Source: Paenibacillus sp. FSL R5-0912 (GTDB lineage Bacteria > Bacillota > Bacilli > Paenibacillales > Paenibacillaceae). From it: a DNA stretch of 64,000 nucleotides. The position numbers and the translations under genes were made by a program. Position 1 is the first letter of the stretch. Every line of letters begins with the position of its first letter. Below, piece by piece: positions 26,164-35,191 of this stretch. The notes under the pieces are model-generated. The model was not told the origin of the DNA, made no database searches, and was given only the letters and a program-made list of their open reading frames with translations. The stretch lies in the NCBI RefSeq assembly GCF_000758605.1, contig NZ_CP009282.1, positions 682,001 through 746,000 on the forward strand, given 5' to 3'.

Positions 26164-27489
26164 TTACAGCTGTTGCTGCTCCGCCGCCATAGCCGAGAAC
26201 GAGGCCTCTGCTGCCTCCAGCGTAATATCGATGTCGGCGTCCGTATGGGCAGTGGTCAGGAACCACGCTTCATATTTGGAAGGCGCCAGATTAATGCCGC
26301 GGTTCAGCATATGGCGGAAGAAGCTGGCGAACATTTCACCGTCGGTATCCTGCGCTTCATCATAATTGGTAATCGGATGGCTACAGAAATGCGTAGAGAA
26401 TGCACCGCGTATCCGGTTGATGGTCAATGGAATACCGTGCCGTCCGGCAGATTCCTGCAGCCCTTCGGTCAGGCGGATAGCGAGCCGTTCCATCTCATTA
26501 TAGACACCCTCGGCACTCAGCACCTCAAGGCAGGCAATCCCAGCCGAGATCGAGGCTGGGTTACCAGCCATCGTTCCGGCCTGATATGCCGGACCCAGCG
26601 GAGCGACCTGCTCCATGACATGCTTACGTCCGCCGTAAGCGCCGATAGGCAGCCCGCCGCCGATGATTTTGCCCAGTGCGGTCAGATCGGGAATGATATC
26701 CTCATGGCCCTCAAGACCTGCATAAGTCTGGGTGGAGCCGTAATGGAAACGGAAAGCGGTGATGACCTCATCGTAAATGACAAGCGAGCCGTTCTCATGC
26801 GTCAGCTTGCACAGGCCTTCGAGGAAACCAGGATGCGGCATGACCATGCCGAAGTTACCGACAATCGGCTCGACCATAACGGCAGCCACATCTTCACCCC
26901 ACTGCTCAAGCGCCTCGCGTAGCCCGTCCAGATCATTGAAGGGTACAGTGATGACTTCCTGGGCGATGCTGGCCGGAACGCCTGCACTGTCCGGGATGCC
27001 CAGCGTAGACGGTCCAGAGCCTGCAGCTACAAGCACAAGATCAGAGTGGCCGTGGTAGCAGCCTGCGAACTTGATAATCTTGCTGCGCTTCGTGTAGGCG
27101 CGTGCTACTCGGATCGTTGTCATGACGGCTTCTGTACCGGAGTTGACGAAGCGTACCTTGTCCATGGAGGGGATAGCTTCCTTCAGCATTTTGGCCAGCC
27201 TGATTTCAAGCTGGGTCGGCGTGCCATAGAGCAGTCCGTTCTGTGCAGCCTCTGTAATGGCAGCGGTGATATGCGGGTGGGCATGTCCGGTAATGATCGG
27301 GCCATAGGCGGCCAGATAATCAATATATTCATTGCCGTCCTCGTCCCAGAAGCGGGCGCCTCTTGCGCGTTTCATGAATACGGGGGCACCACCGCCTACG
27401 GCCTTGAAGGAACGGGAGGGGCTGTTGACGCCTCCAACGATATGCTGCAGAGCTTCCTGGTATAAATGTTCTGATGTGCTGCGGTTCAT
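26164..27489 (-). CDS. hemL: Glutamate-1-semialdehyde 2,1-aminomutase
   Basis: 441 aa. PLP enzyme that makes 5-aminolevulinate for heme. Start [33 protein letters not shown] with AAAGGATG upstream; a longer frame to 27576 has no ribosome site. PLP-binding Lys is in [20 protein letters not shown], with [36 protein letters not shown] upstream. No other heme genes adjoin, so this may be a second, unlinked GSA aminomutase as found in other Bacillales. Its promoter or read-through comes from the LCP gene side. Confidence 0.93.
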   Translation of the reverse strand: MNRSTSEHLYQEALQHIVGGVNSPSRSFKAVGGGAPVFMKRARGARFWDEDGNEYIDYLAAYGPIITGHAHPHITAAITEAAQNGLLYGTPTQLEIRLAKMLKEAIPSMDKVRFVNSGTEAVMTTIRVARAYTKRSKIIKFAGCYHGHSDLVLVAAGSGPSTLGIPDSAGVPASIAQEVITVPFNDLDGLREALEQWGEDVAAVMVEPIVGNFGMVMPHPGFLEGLCKLTHENGSLVIYDEVITAFRFHYGSTQTYAGLEGHEDIIPDLTALGKIIGGGLPIGAYGGRKHVMEQVAPLGPAYQAGTMAGNPASISAGIACLEVLSAEGVYNEMERLAIRLTEGLQESAGRHGIPLTINRIRGAFSTHFCSHPITNYDEAQDTDGEMFASFFRHMLNRGINLAPSKYEAWFLTTAHTDADIDITLEAAEASFSAMAAEQQQL

Positions 27490-27594
27490 GGAATAACATC
27501 CTTTCGTATGTCGGAGGCGCAAGGGAACGGGCGAACAGGCGGTGTATCCCGCTGTCCGCCCGCCCCAGTGTGCCAAGCATGGTTATATTGTATT

Positions 27595-28653
27595 CTAGTT
27601 AGATCCAGGTGTAGCGGAAGGGCTGCTGCCCGGGGAAGCCTCTGCTTCAGGAGTCGGAGTAGGATCCGGCGCAGTGACTGTATCCTGCACGAACTGCTGC
27701 AGATCTTCATCACTGGTGAAGCCGATGACCTGGGAGCCATCCTTGGTGGTTTTCTCTCGGATCAGCTCCATCGGCGGGATTTGCGCACTGCCTCCCATGG
27801 AGCTGTCATAGCCAACGCTACCCAGCTTCCACATATCACTTAACGTAAGATTGGTATCAATATAAGGCGTAACCTCTGACAGAATCGTGGGCAGCTTAAT
27901 AATAGAAGTGGTACTGATCACCTTGTCCGCCACGGCCTTGAGGAATCCGCGCTGGCGTTCCGTCCGGGTGAAATCGGAAGTGGCGTCATGGCGGAAGCGC
28001 ACGTACTGCAGCGCCATATTGCCATCCAGGTGCTGGAAGCCTTTTTTGAGATCGATATCGAACTCCGGCCCGTCCGCTTTGGAAGTATAGTGCATGTCTT
28101 TCTCAACCTCATAGTCGACACCGCCAACGGCATCTACAAGCTTCATGAAGCCCTGGAAATCGGTATACACATAATATTGAATCGGGATGCCGAGCAGGTC
28201 GCTTACCGTCTGCATCGCCGTATTGGGTCCATAGGTAATTGCAGCATTGATCCGCTGTGTCCCGTGGTCAGGGATAGGGATATAAGTATCGCGAAGAATA
28301 GAGAACACATAGAATTTTTTCTTGACCGGGTCTAGTGAGGCAACCAGCATGGTATCCGAACGTGGAACCTCGCCTTTCTTCACCCCGCGCGCATCGACAC
28401 CCATAAGCAGGATGTTCACAGGCTCTGTACCTTCCCATTCAGGGGGCTGAACAGTTTCCGCCGAGGCTGTTGGCACATTGACAAACGGAGAATCTTCACC
28501 TGTCTTGTGCAGGTTGTCCAGCTGGTTGTAGATCGCGGTGAAATAATAAACCAGACCTCCGATAATTAGAAGGAGTATGATTGCCAGAGTCCAGAGCAAC
28601 GTCTTCTTTTTTGATTTGCCGGCTTTTGCGTGCCGGTTCTTTCTTGGCGGCAT
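27595..28653 (-). CDS. LytR-CpsA-Psr (LCP) family cell-wall glycopolymer ligase
   Basis: 352 aa. A basic N-terminus (PPRKNRHAKAGKSKKKT) and one membrane anchor (LLWTLAIILLLIIGGLVYYF) come before the extracellular LCP domain: LLMGVDARGVKKGEVPRSDTMLVASLDPVKKKFYVFSILRDTYIPIPDHGTQRINAAITYGP, then LVDAVGGVDYEV and LQYVRFRHDATSDFTRTERQRGFL. These hold the conserved Asp/Arg residues for polyprenyl-phosphate-glycan binding. The Pro/Ser/Thr tail (PDPTPTPEAEASPGSSPS) is flexible. The family attaches teichoic acids or capsule to peptidoglycan. AAAGGAAG before ATG. Confidence 0.92.
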   Translation of the reverse strand: MPPRKNRHAKAGKSKKKTLLWTLAIILLLIIGGLVYYFTAIYNQLDNLHKTGEDSPFVNVPTASAETVQPPEWEGTEPVNILLMGVDARGVKKGEVPRSDTMLVASLDPVKKKFYVFSILRDTYIPIPDHGTQRINAAITYGPNTAMQTVSDLLGIPIQYYVYTDFQGFMKLVDAVGGVDYEVEKDMHYTSKADGPEFDIDLKKGFQHLDGNMALQYVRFRHDATSDFTRTERQRGFLKAVADKVISTTSIIKLPTILSEVTPYIDTNLTLSDMWKLGSVGYDSSMGGSAQIPPMELIREKTTKDGSQVIGFTSDEDLQQFVQDTVTAPDPTPTPEAEASPGSSPSATPGSN

Positions 28654-28755
28654 TTCGTTCTTCCTTTCCGGTTCACATTCTCTACATTATAATTTCTTTT
28701 GGGAATACACGCAATTTCCGAATCATCAGCCATATCCATAAGGAGTGAACATTAA

Positions 28756-29217
28756 ATGAATATCAAGCTTGGACAAGCGGTCCCGGACTTCAAGCTCCCC
28801 GCTTCCACAGGGCAGGAAATTAGCTTAAGCCAGTATCGCGGCAGGAAAGTCCTGCTCTACTTCTATCCCAAGAATATGACACCCGCCTGCACGCAGGAAG
28901 CCTGCGACTTCCGTGATGCCCATGACAGGGTTACAGCCCATGGAGCGGTCCTGCTGGGAATCAGCTCCGATAATCTCGCCTCACACGGCAAATTTATCGC
29001 GAAGAACGGTTTGCCATTTCCGCTGCTCTCCGATGAGGAGCATAAGGTCAGCGAATTATTCGGAGTATGGCAGCTGAAGAAGCTCTACGGCAAAGAATTT
29101 ATGGGCATTGTGCGCTCCACCTTCCTGATTGACGAAGAAGGAATTCTGCGTGCGGAATGGAGAAAAGTCCGGGTCAAGGGCCATGTGGAGGCAGCATTAG
29201 AACAAATCGTGAAATAA
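28756..29217 (+). CDS. bcp: Thioredoxin-dependent thiol peroxidase (Bcp/PrxQ)
   Basis: 153 aa. Reduces hydroperoxides. Peroxidatic Cys in YFYPKNMTPACTQEACDFRD, with the second Cys five residues later, as in PrxQ enzymes with an intra-subunit disulfide. VRSTFLIDEEGIL near the C-terminus. AAGGAGTGAACATTAA before ATG. Divergent from the LCP gene. Confidence 0.94.
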   Translation: MNIKLGQAVPDFKLPASTGQEISLSQYRGRKVLLYFYPKNMTPACTQEACDFRDAHDRVTAHGAVLLGISSDNLASHGKFIAKNGLPFPLLSDEEHKVSELFGVWQLKKLYGKEFMGIVRSTFLIDEEGILRAEWRKVRVKGHVEAALEQIVK

Positions 29218-29337
29218 TTAAGTATGCTGGGAGTTAATTGTATTTGTCTGTTACTTTTTTAACAGCTTTGGTCAGCCTCTCTCATGATATAGTTGCCTCA
29301 TATTACTTCAAATTTGGAGCAAGGCATGGGGGATGGC

Positions 29338-32300
29338 ATGAAAATACTGCGTATTGGGCTTGACGTCGGATCAACTACGGCCAAATTGGTTGTTATGCAG
29401 CGGGATACAATTATTTATCAAGATTATGTGCGTCATTTCAGCGATATAAAAAAAGCAGCGCTATCGCTCCTGTCCGATGTACAGGACCGGTTCCCGGATA
29501 GCGAAGCGGCACTCACTGTAAGCGGCTCCTCCGGTTTATCACTATCTAAACTGGGGGAGATTCCTTTTGTCCAGGAGGTCATTGCCTGTACCAAGGCGAT
29601 CAGCGAACGGATTCCGCAGTGCGATACAGCGATTGAGCTTGGCGGTGAAGATGCCAAGATTATCTATCTAAGCGGCGGCATAGAGCAGCGGATGAATACC
29701 GCCTGCGCAGGCGGTACCGGAGCCTTTATCGATCAGATGGCCTCGCTGCTGCAGACAGATCCCGGCGGGCTCAATGAGCTTGCAGTGAAGCATGAGCGGA
29801 TCTATCCAATCGCTTCACGCTGCGGGGTATTTGCCAAGAGTGATGTGCAGCCGCTGCTTAATGAAGGAGCACGCCGCGAGGATGTGGCAGCCTCCATCTT
29901 CCAGAGCATTGTGAACCAGACGATCAGCGGACTTGCCTGCGGCCGGCCGATCCGCGGCCGTGTGGCTTTTCTGGGCGGACCGCTGACGTTCTTGTCTGCA
30001 CTCCGCGACCGTTTTGCGGATACGCTGGGACTTAAGGAAGGCGATATACTGTTCCCGGAGCATTCACAATATTTTGTAGCGATCGGTTCGGCGCTTGCGC
30101 AGTCTGACCCCCTATTCCTGCCGCTATCCGGCTGGATCTCGCGGATTGCTTCCGTGGACTTCTCGCTGGACCGTGCGGAGGATGCTGAGCTGGCACCGCT
30201 GTTTGAGACTCCGGATGATCTGGCGCAGTTCAGACTCCGCCACGGCCAAGCGACGGCACCGCGTTCGGAGCTGTCCGCCTATCGCGGACCTGTTTATCTC
30301 GGCATTGATGCCGGCTCTACAACGACAAAGCTGGTGGTTACCGGCTCGGCGGATGAGATTCTATACACCTCGTACGGAAGCAATAAAGGCAACCCGCTGC
30401 AGTCTGTCACGGATGCGCTGAAGGCAATCTACCGGATTCTTCCGGAGAGCTGCTACATCGCCGGAGCTTATGCTACCGGTTACGGCGAGGGATTGGTCAA
30501 GGCCGCGCTGCGGACAGACGGCGGCGAAGTGGAGACGGTAGCGCATTATAAAGCGGCCTCCAAATTCATGCCGGAAGTAGACTTTATCCTCGATATCGGC
30601 GGCCAGGATATGAAATGCATCAAGATCCGCGGCGGCGCTATCGACAGCCTGATGCTTAATGAAGCCTGCTCGGCAGGCTGCGGCTCCTTCCTGGAGAGCT
30701 TCGCTTCTGCGCTGGAGCTCGGCATTGAGGAGTTCGCCCAATCGGCGCTCCAATCCGTCAAGCCGGTGAACCTCGGTTCCCGCTGCACAGTGTTCATGAA
30801 TTCCAAGGTGAAGCAGGTACAGAAGGAAGGCGCGTCCCTGGCGGATCTCTCGGCCGGACTTGCCTATTCAGTTATCAAGAATGCCCTGCAAAAGGTAATC
30901 AAAATCCGCAATCCGGAGGATTTGGGCCGCAACATCATTGTTCAGGGCGGTACTTTCTACAATGAAGCTGTACTGCGGGCCTTCGAGCAGCTGACCGGGA
31001 GAACCGTGGTCAGACCTGATATTGCCGGCGTTATGGGCGCCTACGGCTGTGCGCTGATTGCCAAAGAACAGGCTCGCCCAGAAGGGATTAGCACTATTCT
31101 GGGACCCGAAGAGCTGGAGACATTCCAATACTCAGTCTCTCCCGGCCGCTGCAGCCGCTGCGCCAATAACTGCGCGCTCACAATCAGCCGCTTCCCGGAC
31201 AAGAGCTTTCACGTGACCGGGAACCGCTGCGAGCGCGGGGCAGGCGGCAAGAAAGAGAAGAATACGCTGCCGAATCTGATGCAGTATAAATATGAACGAT
31301 TCTTCGATTATGAGGGATTGCCTGAAGAAGCGGCGGTACGGGGCACGGTTGGAATTCCGCGGACGATGAATATGTTCGAGAATTATCCGTTCTGGCATAC
31401 CTTCTTCACCTCTCTGCGCTACCGGACCGTACTGTCTCCGAAATCCAGCAAGAAGCTGTATGAGAGCGGGATGGATACCATCCCTTCGGAATCGATCTGT
31501 TATCCGGCGAAGATGGCTCACGGACATGTCCAGAGTCTGATTGGGAAAGGCGTTGATTTCATCTTCTATCCTGCGGTAGTCTTTGAGAAGAAGGAAGATG
31601 AAGCGGCCCAGAATCATTTCAATTGCCCGGTAGTTGCCTCCTATCCGGAGGTTATCCGCAACAATATGGATGGTCTGAAGGAGCAGGGGGTTCCTCTTGT
31701 CAGTCCATTTCTGACCTTTGATGATATTCCGGCGCTGACGCGGGTGCTGGTGAAGACCTTTGCCGATGTTCCCAAGGAGGAGATCGCTGCAGCTGTACAG
31801 GCGGGACTTGCTGAAGCTGATCGGGCGAAGAATGATGTGCGTACGAAGGGTGAAGAAACGCTGGTCTTCCTCACGGAGACGGGGACGAAGGGGATTCTGC
31901 TCTGCGGTCATCCCTACCATGCTGATCCGGAGATCAATCACGGCATAGCCGATATGATCACCGGCATGGGTCTTGCTGTGCTGACCGAGGATTCGGTCTG
32001 CCATCTGGACCACAGTGAAGGAGACGTAGGCGTAGTCAACCAATGGACCTACCATGCGCGGATGTACCGTGCGGCCCGGCTGGCTGCGGGAAGAAACGAT
32101 CTGGAGCTTGTCCAGCTGACTTCTTTTGGCTGCGGTATTGATGCGATCACCTGCGATGCCGTTCAGGAGATTATGGAACGTCACAACAAGGTCTATACGC
32201 TGATTAAGATTGATGAGATCAGCAATCTGGGGGCAGCGCGTATACGTCTTCGTTCCTTGCAGGCAGCTATGCGTGAGCGGGAGAAGGGGGATGTGCAGCC

Positions 32301-33624
32301 TCAGCTGCTATACAAGACGCAGGCAAATATGCCGTTCACGAAGGAAATGAAGGAAACCTATACCATTCTGGCTCCGCAGATGTCACCGATCCATTTCGAG
32401 TTGTTTGAACGGGTGTTCCAGGATGCAGGTTATCGTCTGAAAATTCTGGAATCAACCGGACCGCAGGAGACCGAGGAAGGCCTAAGGTACGTGAACAACG
32501 ATGCCTGTTATCCGGCGATTGTAACCATTGGGCAGATGCTGTCTGCGCTGAAGAGCGGGGAATACGATCCGGACCGGACTGCCGTGATCATGTCACAGAC
32601 CGGCGGCGGCTGCCGGGCGACCAATTATATCTCCCTGCTGCGCAAGGCACTGAAGGATTCGAATCTGGGGCAGATTCCGGTCATTTCGCTGAATGCATCC
32701 GGAATGGAGAATCAGCCGGGCTTCCGGATCAGCCTGAAGCTGGCGAACCGCCTGATTGCTGCGGCCTGCTACGGTGATCTGATGATGCGTCTCCTGCACC
32801 GCTTCAGACCGTATGAGACCGTTCCGGGAAGCGCCGGAGCCTTATTCCGCAGAGGAATGGAGCGCTGCAAGAAAAGCCTCTCAAACTTCTCGTTCCGTGA
32901 GTACAAGCGGCTGTGCCGTGAGATCGTTGCTGAGTTCTCCCGGCTCGCGGTCAACCCGGCAGTGAAGCCGAAGGTGGGCATTGTCGGTGAAATACTGATC
33001 AAGTTCCATCCCGATGCCAATAACCACATTATCGAGATGATTGAGGCAGAAGGCGGAGAGGCTGTAATGCCGGATTTCCTGGACTTCATTTTCTATTGTG
33101 TCTATAATCCGATCTACAAAGCCGAGCAATTCGGCAAAAGCAAACGGCTGGGATATATTAATCCCATGCTGATCTCGTATCTGGAGATTTACCGCAAGCC
33201 GGTCAAAGTGGCACTGGAGCAAGCCGGACTGGCCAAAGGCCGGGAGAATATTTATGGGCTGGCCGAGAAAGCAGGCCGCCTGGTCTCTGTAGGCAACCAG
33301 ATGGGCGAAGGCTGGTTCCTGACAGCGGAGATGATGGATCTGCTGGATAATGGCGTGAACAATATCGCCTGTATTCAGCCATTTGCCTGCCTGCCGAATC
33401 ATATTACCGGCCGGGGCATGATTAAAGGTCTGAAGGAGCTGTATCCGGGCGCGAATATCGTTGCTATCGACTATGATGCCGGGGTCAGCGTCGTGAATCA
33501 GGCTAACCGGATCAAGCTGATGATGTCAATTGCCAGCGGGCTAGAGAGCGGTAAACAACCGTCAGCAGAGGAAGTCGCACGGCTGCAGCCTACTTTAACT
33601 GGCACTGTGGGCTGCGGGGTATAA
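29338..33624 (+). CDS. Giant acyl-CoA dehydratase activase-related protein (BcrAD/BadFG + DUF2229 fusion)
   Basis: 1428 aa from ATG 29338 (GGGGGATGGC before it). Two ASKHA ATPase domains in series: residues ~1-265 begin LRIGLDVGSTTAKLVV, with cluster-type cysteines in NTACAGGTGAFIDQ and SRCGVFAKSDV; residues ~315-575 begin YLGIDAGSTTTKLVV, with NEACSAGCGSFLES and SRCTVFMNSKV. Next a four-Cys segment (CSRCANNCALTI ... NRCERG), a DUF2229-like part (~655-890, CYPAKMAHGHVQSLI), and a HgdB-like C-terminal region with further cysteines (SQTGGGCRATNY, CIQPFACLPNHI). Related proteins activate 2-hydroxyacyl-CoA or benzoyl-CoA reductases by ATP-driven electron transfer. No dehydratase gene adjoins, so the partner and reaction are unknown. 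Confidence 0.85.
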   Translation: MKILRIGLDVGSTTAKLVVMQRDTIIYQDYVRHFSDIKKAALSLLSDVQDRFPDSEAALTVSGSSGLSLSKLGEIPFVQEVIACTKAISERIPQCDTAIELGGEDAKIIYLSGGIEQRMNTACAGGTGAFIDQMASLLQTDPGGLNELAVKHERIYPIASRCGVFAKSDVQPLLNEGARREDVAASIFQSIVNQTISGLACGRPIRGRVAFLGGPLTFLSALRDRFADTLGLKEGDILFPEHSQYFVAIGSALAQSDPLFLPLSGWISRIASVDFSLDRAEDAELAPLFETPDDLAQFRLRHGQATAPRSELSAYRGPVYLGIDAGSTTTKLVVTGSADEILYTSYGSNKGNPLQSVTDALKAIYRILPESCYIAGAYATGYGEGLVKAALRTDGGEVETVAHYKAASKFMPEVDFILDIGGQDMKCIKIRGGAIDSLMLNEACSAGCGSFLESFASALELGIEEFAQSALQSVKPVNLGSRCTVFMNSKVKQVQKEGASLADLSAGLAYSVIKNALQKVIKIRNPEDLGRNIIVQGGTFYNEAVLRAFEQLTGRTVVRPDIAGVMGAYGCALIAKEQARPEGISTILGPEELETFQYSVSPGRCSRCANNCALTISRFPDKSFHVTGNRCERGAGGKKEKNTLPNLMQYKYERFFDYEGLPEEAAVRGTVGIPRTMNMFENYPFWHTFFTSLRYRTVLSPKSSKKLYESGMDTIPSESICYPAKMAHGHVQSLIGKGVDFIFYPAVVFEKKEDEAAQNHFNCPVVASYPEVIRNNMDGLKEQGVPLVSPFLTFDDIPALTRVLVKTFADVPKEEIAAAVQAGLAEADRAKNDVRTKGEETLVFLTETGTKGILLCGHPYHADPEINHGIADMITGMGLAVLTEDSVCHLDHSEGDVGVVNQWTYHARMYRAARLAAGRNDLELVQLTSFGCGIDAITCDAVQEIMERHNKVYTLIKIDEISNLGAARIRLRSLQAAMREREKGDVQPQLLYKTQANMPFTKEMKETYTILAPQMSPIHFELFERVFQDAGYRLKILESTGPQETEEGLRYVNNDACYPAIVTIGQMLSALKSGEYDPDRTAVIMSQTGGGCRATNYISLLRKALKDSNLGQIPVISLNASGMENQPGFRISLKLANRLIAAACYGDLMMRLLHRFRPYETVPGSAGALFRRGMERCKKSLSNFSFREYKRLCREIVAEFSRLAVNPAVKPKVGIVGEILIKFHPDANNHIIEMIEAEGGEAVMPDFLDFIFYCVYNPIYKAEQFGKSKRLGYINPMLISYLEIYRKPVKVALEQAGLAKGRENIYGLAEKAGRLVSVGNQMGEGWFLTAEMMDLLDNGVNNIACIQPFACLPNHITGRGMIKGLKELYPGANIVAIDYDAGVSVVNQANRIKLMMSIASGLESGKQPSAEEVARLQPTLTGTVGCGV

Positions 33625-33656
33625 GCTCAGTTATGGTGACAACCCTGCATATGCCA

Positions 33657-33692
33657 AAGAGCGGACCGGATTAACCTCCGGCCCGCTCTTTT
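33657..33692 (+). terminator. Terminator after the activase-like gene
   Basis: aagagcgg-a-ccgga / tccgg-c-ccgctctt arms around a 6-nt loop, then TT. Confidence 0.8.
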
Positions 33693-33697
33693 GCGAT

Positions 33698-33823
33698 TCA
33701 TCCGCTTTCTGTGGCGAAGATCACGTAACTCGTCATAAATTCCTGCCCATTGCTAAAGAAGCAAGTGTAAGGCCTCCGCCAATCCCGCAGCGAATGACCG
33801 TAATATGAAGGGTTGTTCTCTTA
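33698..33823 (-). pseudogene. Remnant: 40-codon C-terminal-like fragment
   Basis: On the minus strand, between stop codons at 33823 and 33698, 40 codons read ENNPSYYGHSLRDWRRPY followed by TCFFSNGQEFMTSYVIFATESG and TGA. The aromatic/charged composition looks like real protein rather than random sequence, but there is no start codon or ribosome site at its front, and the DinB-like gene upstream is in another frame. It may be the tail of a decayed gene. Family not recognised. Confidence 0.35.
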
Positions 33824-33839
33824 AGGCGGTTTATATAGT

Positions 33840-34529
33840 TTACCTCTGCAGCTTCTGCTTCACGCGCATCGCTTTGTTAAGATGGACGAAATTATGCCGT
33901 GTGGCAGGCATCAGCACCAGTCCGGCAAGGGTCTTGCCGCTCCAGTAATCGAGCAGCCATTGCTCGGTTTCCAGGACGGCTTTTTCCTTCAGCACCCTGC
34001 TGAACTGCGCCGGAGTGGCTTTGCGTCCGAATTGCCCCGGCTGCACAGCGGAAAGGATGGAGCGTGTTCTGATTGCTACAGCACGCCGGTATGCCGCTAA
34101 TGCCCCGATATTCACCTCGGCACTGAATGCAGCCACTTCCTGATCATTCATTCCATTACCGGAGTGGATGAACGGGGTCTGCAGGCTTTCTGCATAGTGC
34201 TCTGAATGAAGCACCTGCGCATGGTCTGCACCAAGGATGTTCATGGTGATGTCCTCGATCCGCGCGCTGTGCCATATATGCCAGACTATAGAGTTACGGC
34301 TGCCGGGTGTATGTACAGGATAGCTGCGCAAAGTTGGCTCTAACAGATTATTCCATAAAGAATCCTCGAGACTAGGCTGTTCCCCGCTGCTTATGTCTGC
34401 AGTATACAGGGCTGAATGCAGCTTCAGGAATAAAGCAACAGCTTCAGCATGCGCTTCAGGCTTTACGATGATCCCCGACAAAAGCTTATGGTCCCCGCTC
34501 CAGCTCTTACGTTGTTGCTCCAGACTCAT
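33840..34529 (-). CDS. DinB-like helical protein
   Basis: 229 aa. Start MSLEQQRKSWSGDHKLL with GGGGAAATCAA upstream; the longer frame to 34655 is disfavoured. The sequence suggests a DinB/YfiT-like four-helix bundle: NSIVWHIWHSARIEDITMNILG near the middle and LAGLVLMPATRHNFVHLNKAMRVKQKL at the end supply the three His positions that bind metal in that superfamily. Many members are thiol (bacillithiol-type) transferases, but nothing here fixes the function. Divergent from the marR operon. Confidence 0.7.
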   Translation of the reverse strand: MSLEQQRKSWSGDHKLLSGIIVKPEAHAEAVALFLKLHSALYTADISSGEQPSLEDSLWNNLLEPTLRSYPVHTPGSRNSIVWHIWHSARIEDITMNILGADHAQVLHSEHYAESLQTPFIHSGNGMNDQEVAAFSAEVNIGALAAYRRAVAIRTRSILSAVQPGQFGRKATPAQFSRVLKEKAVLETEQWLLDYWSGKTLAGLVLMPATRHNFVHLNKAMRVKQKLQR

Positions 34530-34633
34530 TTGATTTCCCCGCTTTCTGTGTGGTTTATATTTTGGACCCGGGAAGTCCACAATAAACGCAAACTTTTGCC
34601 GGCGGCATCCCGGAAGGAGTGAAAGAATAATTA

Positions 34634-34648
34634 CTTTTTCAGAAAATT
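34634..34648. promoter_or_regulatory. CodY-box-like motif upstream of marR
   Basis: CTTTTTCAGAAAATT matches the CodY consensus AATTTTCWGAAAATT at 13 of 15 bases. It ends 11 bp before the -35 of the marR promoter. Confidence 0.4.
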
Positions 34649-34659
34649 TCTGCAAGTTA

Positions 34660-34688
34660 TTGACGAATAAATAGGTAAATAGTAAAAT
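34660..34688 (+). promoter_or_regulatory. Sigma-A promoter of the marR-MFS operon
   Basis: TTGACG (34660-34665), exactly 17-bp spacer, TAAAAT (34683-34688). Confidence 0.8.
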
Positions 34689-34690
34689 AG

Positions 34691-34702
34691 TTCGTATACG
34701 AA
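34691..34702. promoter_or_regulatory. MarR-type operator palindrome
   Basis: TTCGTATACGAA is a perfect 12-bp palindrome starting two bases after the -10 hexamer, at the expected transcription start. A site there would let the MarR protein repress its own operon. Confidence 0.65.
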
Positions 34703-34738
34703 GTATTATTTTATATTGGGTAATTGGAGGGATTGAGG

Positions 34739-35191
34739 TTGGAGGAAAAGGAAAAGCAGTTGGACGATATTCTGTCCTCTTTCCGCTGTATCAACCATAA
34801 TTTCCAGCAGCTTTTGTGGAAGGACGCAGAAGAGCTGAAGATTACATCCACCCAGCTAATGGTATTGCGTAAGTTGTCGGCACATCCCGATATCGGTATC
34901 ACTGAGCTTGCAGACCTGCTGCATCTTGGCAACAGCGCGGCAAGCGGAGTGGTGGACCGGATGGTGAAGGCTGGACTGATTACCAGAGAACGCTCGCAGA
35001 GCGACAGACGTATATTTAAGCTGGCGATGACCGATAAGGGCAAGGAGATCCGGGAGTTAAGCAAACAGTCTCTGCGCAGGTACCTGCAGCCCTTGGCTAA
35101 TATACCTGCTGAGGATGCCGGAGAACTGCTGCGGTTGCATGGTGAAATCATCAAGATTCTAGAACAAGGGAGAGACAAAAAGAAGCTATGA
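34739..35191 (+). CDS. MarR-family transcriptional regulator
   Basis: 150 aa from TTG 34739 (GGAGGGATTGAGG before it; in-frame TTGs at 34724 and 34733 are alternatives). Winged helix: LKITSTQLMVLRKLSAHPDIGITELADLLHLGNSAASGVVDRMVKAGLITRERSQSDRRIFKLAMTDKGKEI, including the DRR wing. It overlaps the MFS gene by 4 nt (ATGA). Most likely an autorepressor that releases on binding a drug-like ligand exported by the partner. Confidence 0.92.
   Translation: MEEKEKQLDDILSSFRCINHNFQQLLWKDAEELKITSTQLMVLRKLSAHPDIGITELADLLHLGNSAASGVVDRMVKAGLITRERSQSDRRIFKLAMTDKGKEIRELSKQSLRRYLQPLANIPAEDAGELLRLHGEIIKILEQGRDKKKL

Noticed and set aside
27530..27563. GC hairpin between the LCP gene and hemL
   Set aside because: Stable stem but no T-run in the direction of transcription, so not called a terminator.
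31132..32184. 350-aa antisense frame in the activase-like gene
   Set aside because: Shadow of a long, well-supported coding frame; no domain and no ribosome site.
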